Of a stretch of 9,171 bases of DNA, positions 1 to 7,211 are shown in pieces; within the stretch, counting starts at the first letter, position 1, and the number at the start of each line of letters is the position of its first letter. A model generated the notes under the pieces. The model was not told where the DNA came from, did not search any database, and saw nothing but the letters and a program-made list of their open reading frames with translations. Position numbers and translations under genes: made by a program. The stretch is from CAYGTS01 sp964352905 (GTDB taxonomy: Bacteria > Pseudomonadota > Gammaproteobacteria > JAHCLG01), in the NCBI GenBank assembly GCA_964352905.1, contig CAYGTS010000109.1:1-9171 (forward strand). The letters run 5' to 3'.

Positions 1-27
1 TCGCCAAATCTGAACGTTCTTGGTAAA
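1..27 (-). repeat. Fragment of the GTAAC-ended interspersed repeat (copy A)
   Basis: Read on the minus strand, this stretch matches the core of the repeat seen complete at 660-739 and 7315-7504, including the palindrome GAACGTTC (12-19) and the following CAGATTTGGCG. The copy is cut by the window start and departs from the family after the TTTACC motif (about 21-27). It lies upstream of the toxin-antitoxin pair, in the opposite orientation to the copy behind the toxin gene. Confidence 0.7.
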
Positions 28-42
28 CAACAAGCTAAAGGG

Positions 43-79
43 GCGAGTAGTTACTGATTTAGAATGATTAATTTAACAA
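43..79 (+). repeat. Left direct repeat flanking the toxin-antitoxin cassette
   Basis: This segment is repeated in the same orientation at 728-763, with a few mismatches and a one-base gap. It starts with the end motif of the interspersed element (GAGTAGTTAC) and finishes with an exact 17-mer, AATGATTAATTTAACAA (63-79 and 747-763). The two copies lie 685 bases apart and enclose the whole toxin-antitoxin operon. Such repeats could come from a duplication, or could be the substrate for excision by homologous recombination. Both are inferences. Confidence 0.75.
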
Positions 80-91
80 GTAAGCAGGCGC

Positions 92-131
92 TTGCTTTAA
101 ATATGTATATTACCTATAATACGTAATATAC
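92..131 (+). promoter_or_regulatory. Toxin-antitoxin promoter with overlapping palindromic operator
   Basis: A perfect -10 box TATAAT (115-120) lies 17 bases after a weak -35 TTGCTT (92-97). A perfect 9-bp inverted repeat, GTATATTAC (105-113) and GTAATATAC (123-131), separated by nine bases, straddles the -10 box. Phd/YefM antitoxins are known to bind palindromes over their own promoter, with the toxin acting as co-repressor. The geometry here fits that autoregulation well. The antitoxin ATG follows at 155. Confidence 0.75.
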
Positions 132-154
132 CTATTTTACTGAAGAGAAATACT

Positions 155-385
155 ATGAAAACAACAGCAACTGAACTTAACAAACACCCAGGTCGATATA
201 TCAATCATGCCATTAAAGAACCTGTTACCATTGAAAGATCGGGCAGGCCTGTTGCGGTTATGGTGTCTTATGAACGTTATATACAGCTAGAAGATGCTTA
301 TTGGGGCGAACTAGCCACCATTGCAGATAAAGAAAAATCACTCAGCAAAAAAGCGACAATGGATTTCTTACAAGGCGATGAATAA
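155..385 (+). CDS. Type II antitoxin, Phd/YefM family
   Basis: A 76-residue protein with the layout of Phd/YefM antitoxins. The N-terminal half (about residues 1-45) has the family pattern: ATELNKHPGRYI near the start, then EPVTIERSGRPVAVMVSYERY. This half forms the DNA-binding dimer. The C-terminal third (about 50-76) is charged and probably wraps round the toxin. Family members neutralise a cognate RelE- or Doc-type toxin and repress their own operon. The start follows a modest Shine-Dalgarno GAAGAG (142-147). The stop TAA overlaps the toxin ATG by one base (TAATG, 383-387), typical of translationally coupled pairs. The family call is firm; the subtype name is not, so no symbol is given. 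Confidence 0.92.
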   Translation: MKTTATELNKHPGRYINHAIKEPVTIERSGRPVAVMVSYERYIQLEDAYWGELATIADKEKSLSKKATMDFLQGDE

Positions 386-663
386 TGCCCGAGCTAGTGC
401 TAAAGCAAAAAGCAAAAAAGTTTATTATGACACTACCAGCAAAACATAAGCGCCAAGTGAAAGATCGTATTTTAGCTTTGCAAGATAACCCACTACCACA
501 TGATTCAAAGAAATTAATAGGCTTTGACAATTATATACGCATTGACATTGGTGAATATCGTATTATTTATCGCTATGATGCTAAAAAAGATTTAGTCACA
601 GTAGTGTTAGTTGGTAAACGTAACGATGATGAAGTTTATCGTGTTGCTAAAAGAACATTGTAA
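385..663 (+). CDS. RelE/ParE-superfamily toxin
   Basis: A 92-residue basic protein with the RelE fold signature: an N-terminal helical hairpin (about 1-36), then the strand motif YIRIDIGEYRIIYRYD (50-65), then VVLVGKRNDDEVYR (73-86). The arginines at 52, 59 and 79 and the tail Tyr85-Arg86 occupy positions that in RelE-type toxins contact mRNA during ribosome-dependent cleavage. Some relatives, such as ParE, poison gyrase instead, so the biochemical target is inferred. The gene is coupled to the antitoxin by a one-base overlap and shares its promoter. The stop codon (661-663) is part of the left end of an interspersed repeat, so the repeat junction falls on the gene's last codons. The toxin looks full length. 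Confidence 0.92.
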   Translation: MPELVLKQKAKKFIMTLPAKHKRQVKDRILALQDNPLPHDSKKLIGFDNYIRIDIGEYRIIYRYDAKKDLVTVVLVGKRNDDEVYRVAKRTL

Positions 664-739
664 CTATTCAGTAAATTTGAAGGTAAATTTACCGAGAACG
701 TTCGGATTTGGCGTTCCCTGCTACGGAGTGAGTAGTTAC
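660..739 (+). mobile_element. MITE-like interspersed repeat, complete short form (copy B)
   Basis: An 80-bp unit whose ends GTAACTATTCA (660-670) and TGAGTAGTTAC (729-739) are inverted repeats matching at 10 of 11 positions. Inside is the conserved core with GAACGTTC (696-703) and a second module starting GCGTTCCC (711). Positions 695-739 match 8980-9024 at 44 of 45 bases. Compared with the long form at 7315-7504 it lacks about 109 internal bases. It encodes no transposase, so any movement would need an enzyme from elsewhere. I see no clear target-site duplication. Confidence 0.75.
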
Positions 740-763
740 CAGTTATAATGATTAATTTAACAA
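728..763 (+). repeat. Right direct repeat flanking the toxin-antitoxin cassette
   Basis: Direct partner of 43-79. It begins inside the right end of the interspersed element and runs 24 bases beyond it, ending in the exact 17-mer AATGATTAATTTAACAA (747-763). Because the similarity continues past the element end, the repeat is not just two insertions of the same element: flanking DNA was duplicated too. Confidence 0.72.
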
Positions 764-764
764 C

Positions 765-785
765 TAGACTGGAAAAGTAGACTGG
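765..785 (+). repeat. Short tandem direct repeat TAGACTGG
   Basis: TAGACTGG occurs at 765-772 and again at 778-785, 13 bases start to start, upstream of the secreted-protein gene. It could be an activator site or chance. No convincing sigma70 promoter was found between it and the gene at 850. Confidence 0.4.
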
Positions 786-849
786 CAATTTTCACCATGC
801 TAAACTGCCTGCTTAATTCGCACTAAACTAAAAAATGAGGTAATTACGT

Positions 850-1287
850 ATGAACCCATCAAAACAAAAGTTTATCCTACTCATCACCTTTGTTATGAGT
901 CTTTTTTATATCACTCTTGGCCAGGCAACACCATGGCATTATGGCATATTAATTAACAAGACCAACTTTGTTCTTAATCTGAAAAAAACAGGCCAACATT
1001 GCGTACACAATGGCAAATATTCTGTTCCAAACACGCTCAATCCAGGACAAAAAGTACTCATTAAATATGATGAAGATCATGCCGCTTGTACTGCTGGGAA
1101 AGACGGCTATCCTAACCTTTCTTTTTCTGTATCGGCAGCTAAGCGCGGACCGTGTAAAATTAAAATGGAAAGAAGTACTTTCAAGCTCTCAAATTGTGGA
1201 AATGCTGGTTATAAATTTTCTACTAGTATAAGTGAAGAAGGTTACACTCAACTTACGCTTGCTAATTGGCCACTCAACCAACCTTAG
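850..1287 (+). CDS. Small exported protein with four cysteines, function unknown
   Basis: A 145-residue protein that I cannot assign to a family. Residues 1-26 form a Sec signal peptide: lysines at 5 and 7, a hydrophobic core at about 8-23, and a probable cut after Gly-Gln-Ala26. The mature part (about 119 residues) has four cysteines (51, 80, 102, 116), enough for two disulfides. Its alternating polar and hydrophobic stretches (for example ILINKTNFVLNL and LSFSVSA) suggest a beta-rich domain. No membrane segment follows the signal, so it should be periplasmic or secreted. The start is backed by the Shine-Dalgarno TGAGG (836-840) nine bases ahead. It is monocistronic and converges on priA with a shared hairpin between. 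A toxin or effector role is possible from size and export but is not shown. Confidence 0.8.
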   Translation: MNPSKQKFILLITFVMSLFYITLGQATPWHYGILINKTNFVLNLKKTGQHCVHNGKYSVPNTLNPGQKVLIKYDEDHAACTAGKDGYPNLSFSVSAAKRGPCKIKMERSTFKLSNCGNAGYKFSTSISEEGYTQLTLANWPLNQP

Positions 1288-1296
1288 TCATTTCAC

Positions 1297-1326
1297 AGCT
1301 ATCCTTTGCAAATGCAAAGGATAGCT
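1297..1326. terminator. Bidirectional hairpin terminator between convergent genes
   Basis: A perfect 14-bp inverted repeat, AGCTATCCTTTGCA (1297-1310) and TGCAAAGGATAGCT (1313-1326), lies 9 bases after the secreted-protein stop and 2 bases from the priA stop. In RNA the loop would probably open to four bases. Only a short T run follows on the plus strand (ATTT), so termination may be imperfect. Its position between two converging stops favours a two-way terminator over an operator. Confidence 0.7.
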
Positions 1327-1328
1327 AT

Positions 1329-3530
1329 TTAAAACACTTCCTGCGGATCCACATCTAAAATCCAACGTACTTTTTTTGCTTCTTTTTCTGCTTCAATGAT
1401 TGTAATAACTTGCTGTAAAAATTGTTGCAAAAAAGTACGATTTTTAGCACTGAGTAGCAATAATGCGCGATAACGCCCTTGGCGCTTTTCCATGACAGCA
1501 GGGATTGGGCCTAATAATTTCACATTATCATTCGCATGGATTTTTATTTTCTCATGAATATTTTGCAAAAAAATTAACGGAATTTCGCGTTGCATGCCTT
1601 CTGCGCGTAATAAAGCTAAATGTGAAAAAGGCGGTAATTCAGCAGTCTTACGATCAGCACAGACTAAATTTAAAAAATGATGATAGCCGTGGCGAATTAA
1701 TGCTTGTAATAAAGGATGTTGTGGTTGATGGGTTTGAATTAAAACCGTACCTACTTGATCAGCGCGTCCTGCACGACCTGCCACTTGCATAATTAATTGC
1801 CCCGCTCGTTCAAGTGCCCGAAAATCTGCACTAAATAAACCGCTATCAATATCTACAATTGCAACTAACGTTACATCTGGAAAATGATGACCCTTGGCTA
1901 ACATTTGCGTACCAATTAAAATTTGCGCTTCTTTATTTTTAATGCTATCCAATAAAATTTCTAATTGGCCTTTTTTGCGTGTGGTATCGCGATCGATCCG
2001 CACAATATTAACGCTGGGGAAATGTTTAGCAAGCATACTTGCTAATTTTTCAGTACCAACACCCGCTGAAATTAAATGCGGCATATTACAACTGGGGCAG
2101 GCAACAACTACTTTTTGGCTAAACCCACAATGATGACACACCAAACAATGCGGATCTTGGTGCAAAGTTAAACTCGCATCGCAATGCTCACAATTAGCAA
2201 CCCAACCACAACTGTGACACATTAATACCGGCGCATAACCACGCCGATTTAAAAACAATAATACTTGCTTATTGTTTTTAAGATGCTTTGCAATTTCATC
2301 TAACAATTCCCGCGCTAAACCTGCAACCAATGCTTGCTTGCGCATATCGAGTAATTTCACTTTAGGTTTAACAGCAACACCTGCGCGTTGCGGCAAAATT
2401 AAGCGTTGATAACGGCCACAACTTACATTATAAAAACTTTCTAATGACGGTGTGGCACTACCTAAAATAATGGGAATATTTTGGTTTTTAGCACGCACAA
2501 TCGCAAGATCGCGCGCCGAATAACGAAAGCCTTCTTGTTGTTTAAATGAAGCATCATGCTCTTCATCTAAAATAATCACACCTAAATTTTCAAAGGGTGT
2601 AAACATGGCTGATCGCGTGCCAATAATAATTGCAGCTAAACCTTGTTTTGCTTTTAACCATGCTTGCATGCGTTCAAGATCAGTTAACCCAGAATGCATG
2701 GTAACAATGGGCACGTTATAACGTTTTTCAAAACGTAATAAGGTTTGCGGTGTTAAGCCAATTTCTGGAACTAATACTAATGCTTGTTTATTTTGCTGAA
2801 TAACAGCATCAATGATTTGTAAATAAACTTCGGTTTTACCGCTACCTGTTACACCATCTAGTAAGAACACTTGAAATTGTTGTAGTTTATTTTTTATTGT
2901 TGCAACAGCTTCTTGTTGATATTGATTTAAACTCACTTCAGAATGATTAACTGGATTTGAAACTGTTTGCTGTGGGTTAATCACACATTCTAACCAACCG
3001 TTTTCTATGGCTTTAGTTAAAATAGTTTTATTAAAGCCTGCTTGTTTTAAAATGGTTTCATTGACTGGATGCGCGCATTGCACGCAAAAATCTAAAAGGG
3101 CTAGTTGTTTTTTAGCGCGTTTGAATGCATCACGATCAACCTCTTTAGCGACCGCCGTAACTGCCCAAAAAACATCTTGCGCTAACCTTGCCGCACGGCC
3201 TTGGCGTAATAAAATTGGCATAGCACTCGCAACCACATCACCTATCGGATGCTGATAATAGTGACTGGCAAAATGACATAATTGCAATAAGGATTGATCA
3301 AGCAAAGTCGTATCATCAATAAGAGATAATAAGCTTTTTAATTTAGTTTCTGCTACTTCACTTCGCTCATGAATACTTAACACCACGGCAACTAATTTCT
3401 GCTTACCAAACGGCACCCAAACGCGCATACCAACCTGCAAGCACTGCTGCATTTCATTTGGAATTAAATAGTCATATGTTTGTCGCAATAGTAATGGAAT
3501 CGCGACATTGGCAATTTTTTTTGAATACAT
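1329..3530 (-). CDS. priA: Primosomal protein N' (replication restart helicase PriA)
   Basis: A 733-residue superfamily 2 DNA helicase, nearly the same length as E. coli PriA (732). It rebuilds the primosome at stalled or recombination-made forks by loading PriB/DnaT and then DnaB. The N-terminal 3'-OH binding domain starts with IANVAIPLLLRQTYDYLIP. Walker A is GVTGSGKT (226-233), Walker B is DEEH (322-325), and motif III is GSAT (357-360). Two zinc sites are formed by Cys438, 441, 447, 450, 465, 468, 478 and 481. The last helicase motif is GRAGR (585-589). The start is the ATG at 3528-3530, with no strong Shine-Dalgarno. All key residues are present. The gene diverges from ppk1 and converges on the small secreted-protein gene. 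Confidence 0.98.
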   Translation of the reverse strand: MYSKKIANVAIPLLLRQTYDYLIPNEMQQCLQVGMRVWVPFGKQKLVAVVLSIHERSEVAETKLKSLLSLIDDTTLLDQSLLQLCHFASHYYQHPIGDVVASAMPILLRQGRAARLAQDVFWAVTAVAKEVDRDAFKRAKKQLALLDFCVQCAHPVNETILKQAGFNKTILTKAIENGWLECVINPQQTVSNPVNHSEVSLNQYQQEAVATIKNKLQQFQVFLLDGVTGSGKTEVYLQIIDAVIQQNKQALVLVPEIGLTPQTLLRFEKRYNVPIVTMHSGLTDLERMQAWLKAKQGLAAIIIGTRSAMFTPFENLGVIILDEEHDASFKQQEGFRYSARDLAIVRAKNQNIPIILGSATPSLESFYNVSCGRYQRLILPQRAGVAVKPKVKLLDMRKQALVAGLARELLDEIAKHLKNNKQVLLFLNRRGYAPVLMCHSCGWVANCEHCDASLTLHQDPHCLVCHHCGFSQKVVVACPSCNMPHLISAGVGTEKLASMLAKHFPSVNIVRIDRDTTRKKGQLEILLDSIKNKEAQILIGTQMLAKGHHFPDVTLVAIVDIDSGLFSADFRALERAGQLIMQVAGRAGRADQVGTVLIQTHQPQHPLLQALIRHGYHHFLNLVCADRKTAELPPFSHLALLRAEGMQREIPLIFLQNIHEKIKIHANDNVKLLGPIPAVMEKRQGRYRALLLLSAKNRTFLQQFLQQVITIIEAEKEAKKVRWILDVDPQEVF

Positions 3531-3599
3531 TATGCTTAAGCTGCTACCCTGTGATGCTTTATTTTAGTGGTTTAAGCACCTAAAAGACATAGCTGCGCT

Positions 3600-3616
3600 A
3601 CACTATATATAAGTGT
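3600..3616. promoter_or_regulatory. Probable promoter region between divergent priA and ppk1
   Basis: The 110-base gap between priA and ppk1 contains TATATATAAG (3604-3613), a plausible -10 region for ppk1, enclosed by the small inverted repeat ACACT (3600-3604) and AGTGT (3612-3616). No good -35 box is visible for either direction, so the exact promoters remain unassigned. Confidence 0.35.
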
Positions 3617-3640
3617 TACAAATAAACCTTATTGCATACA

Positions 3641-5716
3641 ATGAATGATTTTAATGCCAGCGATCCAACATTATTTATCAACCGTGAACTAAGCGCACTG
3701 GCGTTTAACGATCGCGTGCTTGATAAGGCAACTGATACGGCGATTCCACTATTGGAACGCTTGCGTTTTTTATTTATCTGCAGCGCCAATTTAGATGAGT
3801 TTTTTGAAGTACGCGTTGCTGGCCTTAAAAGCCAAATGTTGTTTGGGCGTGATAAGGCTTATCTTGATGGCTTAGATCTTGAAGAGGTCATGGAAAAAAT
3901 CACCAAAGCCACACATGAACTTAGTAATAAAATTTATACTATTTTAAATAACGATTTATTACCTGCCATGCGCCAAAATCATATTTATTTAACTGCTGAA
4001 GCAGACTGGATAACCAAACAAAAAACTTGGATTAAACAGTATTTTCGCAATGAAGTGCAGCCAGTAATTTCACCCATTGGTTTAGATTTTTCTCATCCTT
4101 TTCCAAAACTCGTGAATAAAAGTTTAAATTACATTGTATCGCTTACTGGTAAAGATGCTTTTGGGCGTGATAGTGGTTTAGCAATTGTTCACGCACCACG
4201 TACTTTATCACGCGTTATTAAATTCCCTGATGACTATTGTGAACAAGGTGAAAATTATGTGTTGTTAAACTCAATTATTCAAGCGCATGCATCAGATTTA
4301 TTTACCGGTATGACAGTCACGGGCTGTTATCAATTTCGTATTACTCGCAATAGTGATTTATTTATTAACGAAGATAAAAATGATGATTTAGCTGCAGCAG
4401 TTAAAAATGAATTGTTTAGCCGTCATTATGGTATGGCGGTGCGTTTAGAAGTTTCACAAGAATGTCCTGATCATATTGCGGAATTTTTATTACGAAAAAC
4501 CAATTTAAATCAGCATGAATTATATCGTGTTAATGGACCGGTTAATTTAAATCGCTTTCGCATGCTCGTTGATTTAAATAATACCCCTGAATTAAAATTT
4601 TCAGATTTTACGCCAGAATTACCACCAGAAGTTACCAAGAAATACGATATTTTTGAAGTATTACGTAACCAAGATATTTTATTACATCACCCTTATCAAT
4701 CTTTTACACCCGTGATCGATTTTATTCACCAGGCAACTGTTGATCCAGATGTATTAGCGATTAAATTAACACTTTATCGGATTGAAAAAAATTCCGCTAT
4801 GGCGAATGCTTTAATTCAAGCCGCGCACGCAGGCAAGCAAATTACTGCCATAATAGAATTGCGCGCACGTTTTGATGAAGAGCGTAATATTGAATTTGCC
4901 AATCGCTTACAAGAAGCCGGTGCATTAGTGATTTATGGCGTGGTTGGTTACAAAACCCACGCCAAAATGATTTTGGTCGTGCGTCGTGAACAGGGGAAAA
5001 TTAGGCGCTATGCGCATATTGGCACCGGTAATTATCATGCAAATACGGCTAAATTGTATACTGATTTTGGCTTGCTAACCTATAATGAAATGATCACGAA
5101 TGATATTCATGAAATTTTTCAACAATTAACCGGCATGGGCCGCGCCTCACGTTTAAACAGTTTACTACAATCTCCTTTTACATTATTTAATAAGTTATGT
5201 GAATTAATTGATCATGAAATTAACAATGCCAAAATCGGCAAAAAAGCTTTAATTATGGCAAAGTTAAACTCCTTAACCGAAGAACGCATCATTAAAAAAT
5301 TATACGAAGCCTCGTGTGCTGGTGTTAAAATCAAACTAATTGTGCGCGGCATTTGTTGCTTACGACCTGGCATTAAAGGTGTTTCAGAAAATATTAGCGT
5401 GCGTTCGATTATTGGTCGTTTTTTAGAACATTCTAGAGTTTATTATTTTCATAACGATGGTGATGAAAAAGTTTATCTTGCTAGTGCGGATTGGATGGAA
5501 CGTAATTTATTTCATCGCGTAGAAATTTGCACGCCGATTTTAGATCCCCAGATCACTAAGCGCATTAAAAAAGAGGCCTTTGAGATTTACTTACAAGATA
5601 ACACACTGGCCTGGGAGCTTAAGAGCGATGGTAGTTATTATAAGGTTAGTGCAAATAAAAATCAGCCGGTGAATGCGCAGAATATGTTGTTATTGAAGTA
5701 TTGTTTTAAGTCTTAA
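3641..5716 (+). CDS. ppk1: Polyphosphate kinase 1
   Basis: A 691-residue PPK1 (E. coli: 688), which reversibly transfers the gamma phosphate of ATP to inorganic polyphosphate, a phosphate and energy store tied to stress survival. The N domain carries FINRELSALAFNDRVL and then SANLDEFFEVRVAGLK. The catalytic phospholipase D-like domains follow. The autophosphorylated histidine is His440 in YKTHAK (E. coli His435), and the second catalytic histidine is His597 in FLEHSRVYYF (E. coli His592). The motifs IGTGNYH and LASADWMERN are intact. The ATG at 3641 is preferred over an in-frame TTG at 3632; neither has a strong Shine-Dalgarno. No ppx exopolyphosphatase gene, a common partner, is adjacent; the following DNA is an ATPase remnant. 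Confidence 0.97.
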   Translation: MNDFNASDPTLFINRELSALAFNDRVLDKATDTAIPLLERLRFLFICSANLDEFFEVRVAGLKSQMLFGRDKAYLDGLDLEEVMEKITKATHELSNKIYTILNNDLLPAMRQNHIYLTAEADWITKQKTWIKQYFRNEVQPVISPIGLDFSHPFPKLVNKSLNYIVSLTGKDAFGRDSGLAIVHAPRTLSRVIKFPDDYCEQGENYVLLNSIIQAHASDLFTGMTVTGCYQFRITRNSDLFINEDKNDDLAAAVKNELFSRHYGMAVRLEVSQECPDHIAEFLLRKTNLNQHELYRVNGPVNLNRFRMLVDLNNTPELKFSDFTPELPPEVTKKYDIFEVLRNQDILLHHPYQSFTPVIDFIHQATVDPDVLAIKLTLYRIEKNSAMANALIQAAHAGKQITAIIELRARFDEERNIEFANRLQEAGALVIYGVVGYKTHAKMILVVRREQGKIRRYAHIGTGNYHANTAKLYTDFGLLTYNEMITNDIHEIFQQLTGMGRASRLNSLLQSPFTLFNKLCELIDHEINNAKIGKKALIMAKLNSLTEERIIKKLYEASCAGVKIKLIVRGICCLRPGIKGVSENISVRSIIGRFLEHSRVYYFHNDGDEKVYLASADWMERNLFHRVEICTPILDPQITKRIKKEAFEIYLQDNTLAWELKSDGSYYKVSANKNQPVNAQNMLLLKYCFKS

Positions 5717-5718
5717 TG

Positions 5719-5959
5719 TCACGCGGCGTTTTCTTCTGAGCGTGATAACGCTTCTGAAAAACCACCACCTAATATTTTTGTAATTAATTGCTATCGTATA
5801 CGAATATTTTTTTTTAGGAACTTCACCAGTAAAAATAGTTGCTAAAAAGTGAGAGGTCCTATTTTGAATTTCGCCATTTGCAAGCGTTGTCTTACCACAC
5901 TGGCGTGGCCCAGCCAACATGCCATCCGATCGTAAAGAAAACAGACTACCATCCTGTTT
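5719..5959 (-). pseudogene. Decayed remnant of an AAA_14/DUF4143-type ATPase
   Basis: Reading leftward from just after the stop of the neighbouring ATPase, and in its frame, an open stretch gives MLAGPRQCGKTTLA (5879-5920), a clear Walker A motif of an AAA_14 ATPase. This runs directly into GEIQNRTSHFLATIFTGEVP, which in the family normally lies roughly 90-100 residues later, so Walker B and sensor 1 seem deleted. The frame is then lost at a run of nine A (plus-strand T run, 5807-5815). Dropping one A restores KKNIRIR, a stop, then ILGGGFSEALSR, matching the family's GGxPEA segment, before a TGA at 5719-5721. The order of motifs is correct for one gene broken by a deletion, a frameshift and nonsense. 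Motif placement rests on memory of the family rather than an alignment. Confidence 0.72.
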
Positions 5960-7189
5960 TTACCACAAAAAACCCAACAACCATAAAGGTAAATTACCAT
6001 TGTCAACTGATACAATATCATCAGCAAATACAAATGCGTTGGGTAGCGATTTCAGTTGGCGTTTGTTTTTAGAACGACCACCTACTTCAAAAAAACATTC
6101 GCCATTTAAACAAAAATCACCATTCGTTGGCGCTGTTAATTCACCTTGTTTAATCAAGCAATTAGCGACGAACGTTTCTCGAATCATGCCTAAATTTGGT
6201 AGATCGTTATATGCATAAAAAAAATTGGTGTTATTCAGAAATATTTTTTGTGGTTTTTGAAAATCTTTATGTGACTTGTTAGCGGCATAAAGATTAGTTA
6301 AAACTTCACCTTCATGTAAATAATATAAATATTTCTTCAAGGTATTATCACTGGCTATACTTAAATTTCGTGATAGTTCAGCAATATTCGGTGTGAATGG
6401 ACATTTTGTTGCGATATGTTTTAGCAAAGCTCTTATTTTTTGCTTACTGATATTATCGATATCTTGAAAAACATACGGTAAATCTGCATCAATTGTGCTA
6501 CTGATGGTATTGAGTAAGCTAGCGTAATATAAATTTATGTGAGTATAATTATCGCGCGATAAAAAATAACCACTTTTTAAATAATCTTTAAAAATAGTTA
6601 ATAAGTCTAAACCTTGGCTACGTGTCGCACGAATAATGCTGGCTGCAAGATCAGCAGCATTATTTAAAATTTCATTTAATGAATAGCTCTTAAGTGATAA
6701 CTGCCAATGCTTAACCAAATATTCTCTTAAACTTAAGCCTTGCGCATTTAACATAATATGACGCCGACTTAAATCTGCAGCGGCATAATCAAGATGAATT
6801 GAAGAAGAACCTGAAACCAAAATTTTTAGATCAGTAAATGCATCTAAAATGGTTTTAATCTCAGCTTGCCAATGGTTGTATTTGTGAATTTCATCAATCG
6901 CAAGATAACGGCCGCCGCGTTTATGGTATTCATAAGCCAATTCTGCAAGGCTTGTCTCTAGCAGCGTACTATCCGCCGAGACATATAATACATTCTGCTG
7001 TGCTTGCTGTTGTTTGAGTAAAAATTGCAAAAGCAAGGTAGATTTACCAATACCGCGCGCACCTTTTAAAATAACCACATTTTGCTTAGGCGGCTCAAGT
7101 GCTGCAAAAAGCTGTTCACGCACGAAGGGTAACGTCTTCACCTGCAACATCAAGTCATCAGAAATTTCTTTTAAGCGTTGGTAACTCAT
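5960..7189 (-). CDS. AAA_14/DUF4143-type ATPase (ATPase 1)
   Basis: A 409-residue ATPase from the ATG at 7187-7189; an in-frame GTG at 7198 would add three residues, and neither has a good Shine-Dalgarno. Numbered from the GTG, Walker A is GARGIGKST (46-54), Walker B YLAIDEIHK (98-106) and sensor 1 ILVSGSSS (126-133). A helical, winged-helix-like middle follows. The C-terminal PD-(D/E)XK-like fold keeps Asp361 and Glu371 but reads EVGG instead of ExK, as in one branch of this family. The end PLWLLGFLW is the normal family ending, so the gene is complete. The cellular role of these ATPases is not established. It is divergent from ATPase 2 and sits under a palindromic promoter. Codons for residues 190-203 are duplicated at 9025-9064. 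Confidence 0.9.
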   Translation of the reverse strand: MSYQRLKEISDDLMLQVKTLPFVREQLFAALEPPKQNVVILKGARGIGKSTLLLQFLLKQQQAQQNVLYVSADSTLLETSLAELAYEYHKRGGRYLAIDEIHKYNHWQAEIKTILDAFTDLKILVSGSSSIHLDYAAADLSRRHIMLNAQGLSLREYLVKHWQLSLKSYSLNEILNNAADLAASIIRATRSQGLDLLTIFKDYLKSGYFLSRDNYTHINLYYASLLNTISSTIDADLPYVFQDIDNISKQKIRALLKHIATKCPFTPNIAELSRNLSIASDNTLKKYLYYLHEGEVLTNLYAANKSHKDFQKPQKIFLNNTNFFYAYNDLPNLGMIRETFVANCLIKQGELTAPTNGDFCLNGECFFEVGGRSKNKRQLKSLPNAFVFADDIVSVDNGNLPLWLLGFLW

Positions 7190-7211
7190 TGAATACACAT
7201 ATTACTGCTAT

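Noticed and set aside
1505..1792. Plus-strand open frame inside priA
   Set aside because: It is fully antisense to a conserved essential gene and has no recognisable domain. Other frames inside priA (1894-2133, 3007-3255) were rejected for the same reason.
5719..5745. TCACGC...GCGTGA as a ppk1 terminator hairpin
   Set aside because: A stem of six pairs with a 15-base loop and no T run is too weak, and it overlaps the pseudogene motif that explains the sequence better.
5690..5920. Minus-strand open frame starting MLAGPRQCGKTTLA as an intact small gene
   Set aside because: Only the first part resembles an ATPase. The frame then drifts through a homopolymer into the ppk1 end, and the expected family motifs continue in another frame, so it is treated as part of a pseudogene.
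5919..6218. Plus-strand open frame over the ATPase 1 end
   Set aside because: It is antisense to the conserved C-terminus of ATPase 1, has no start signal, and its composition reflects the opposite strand.
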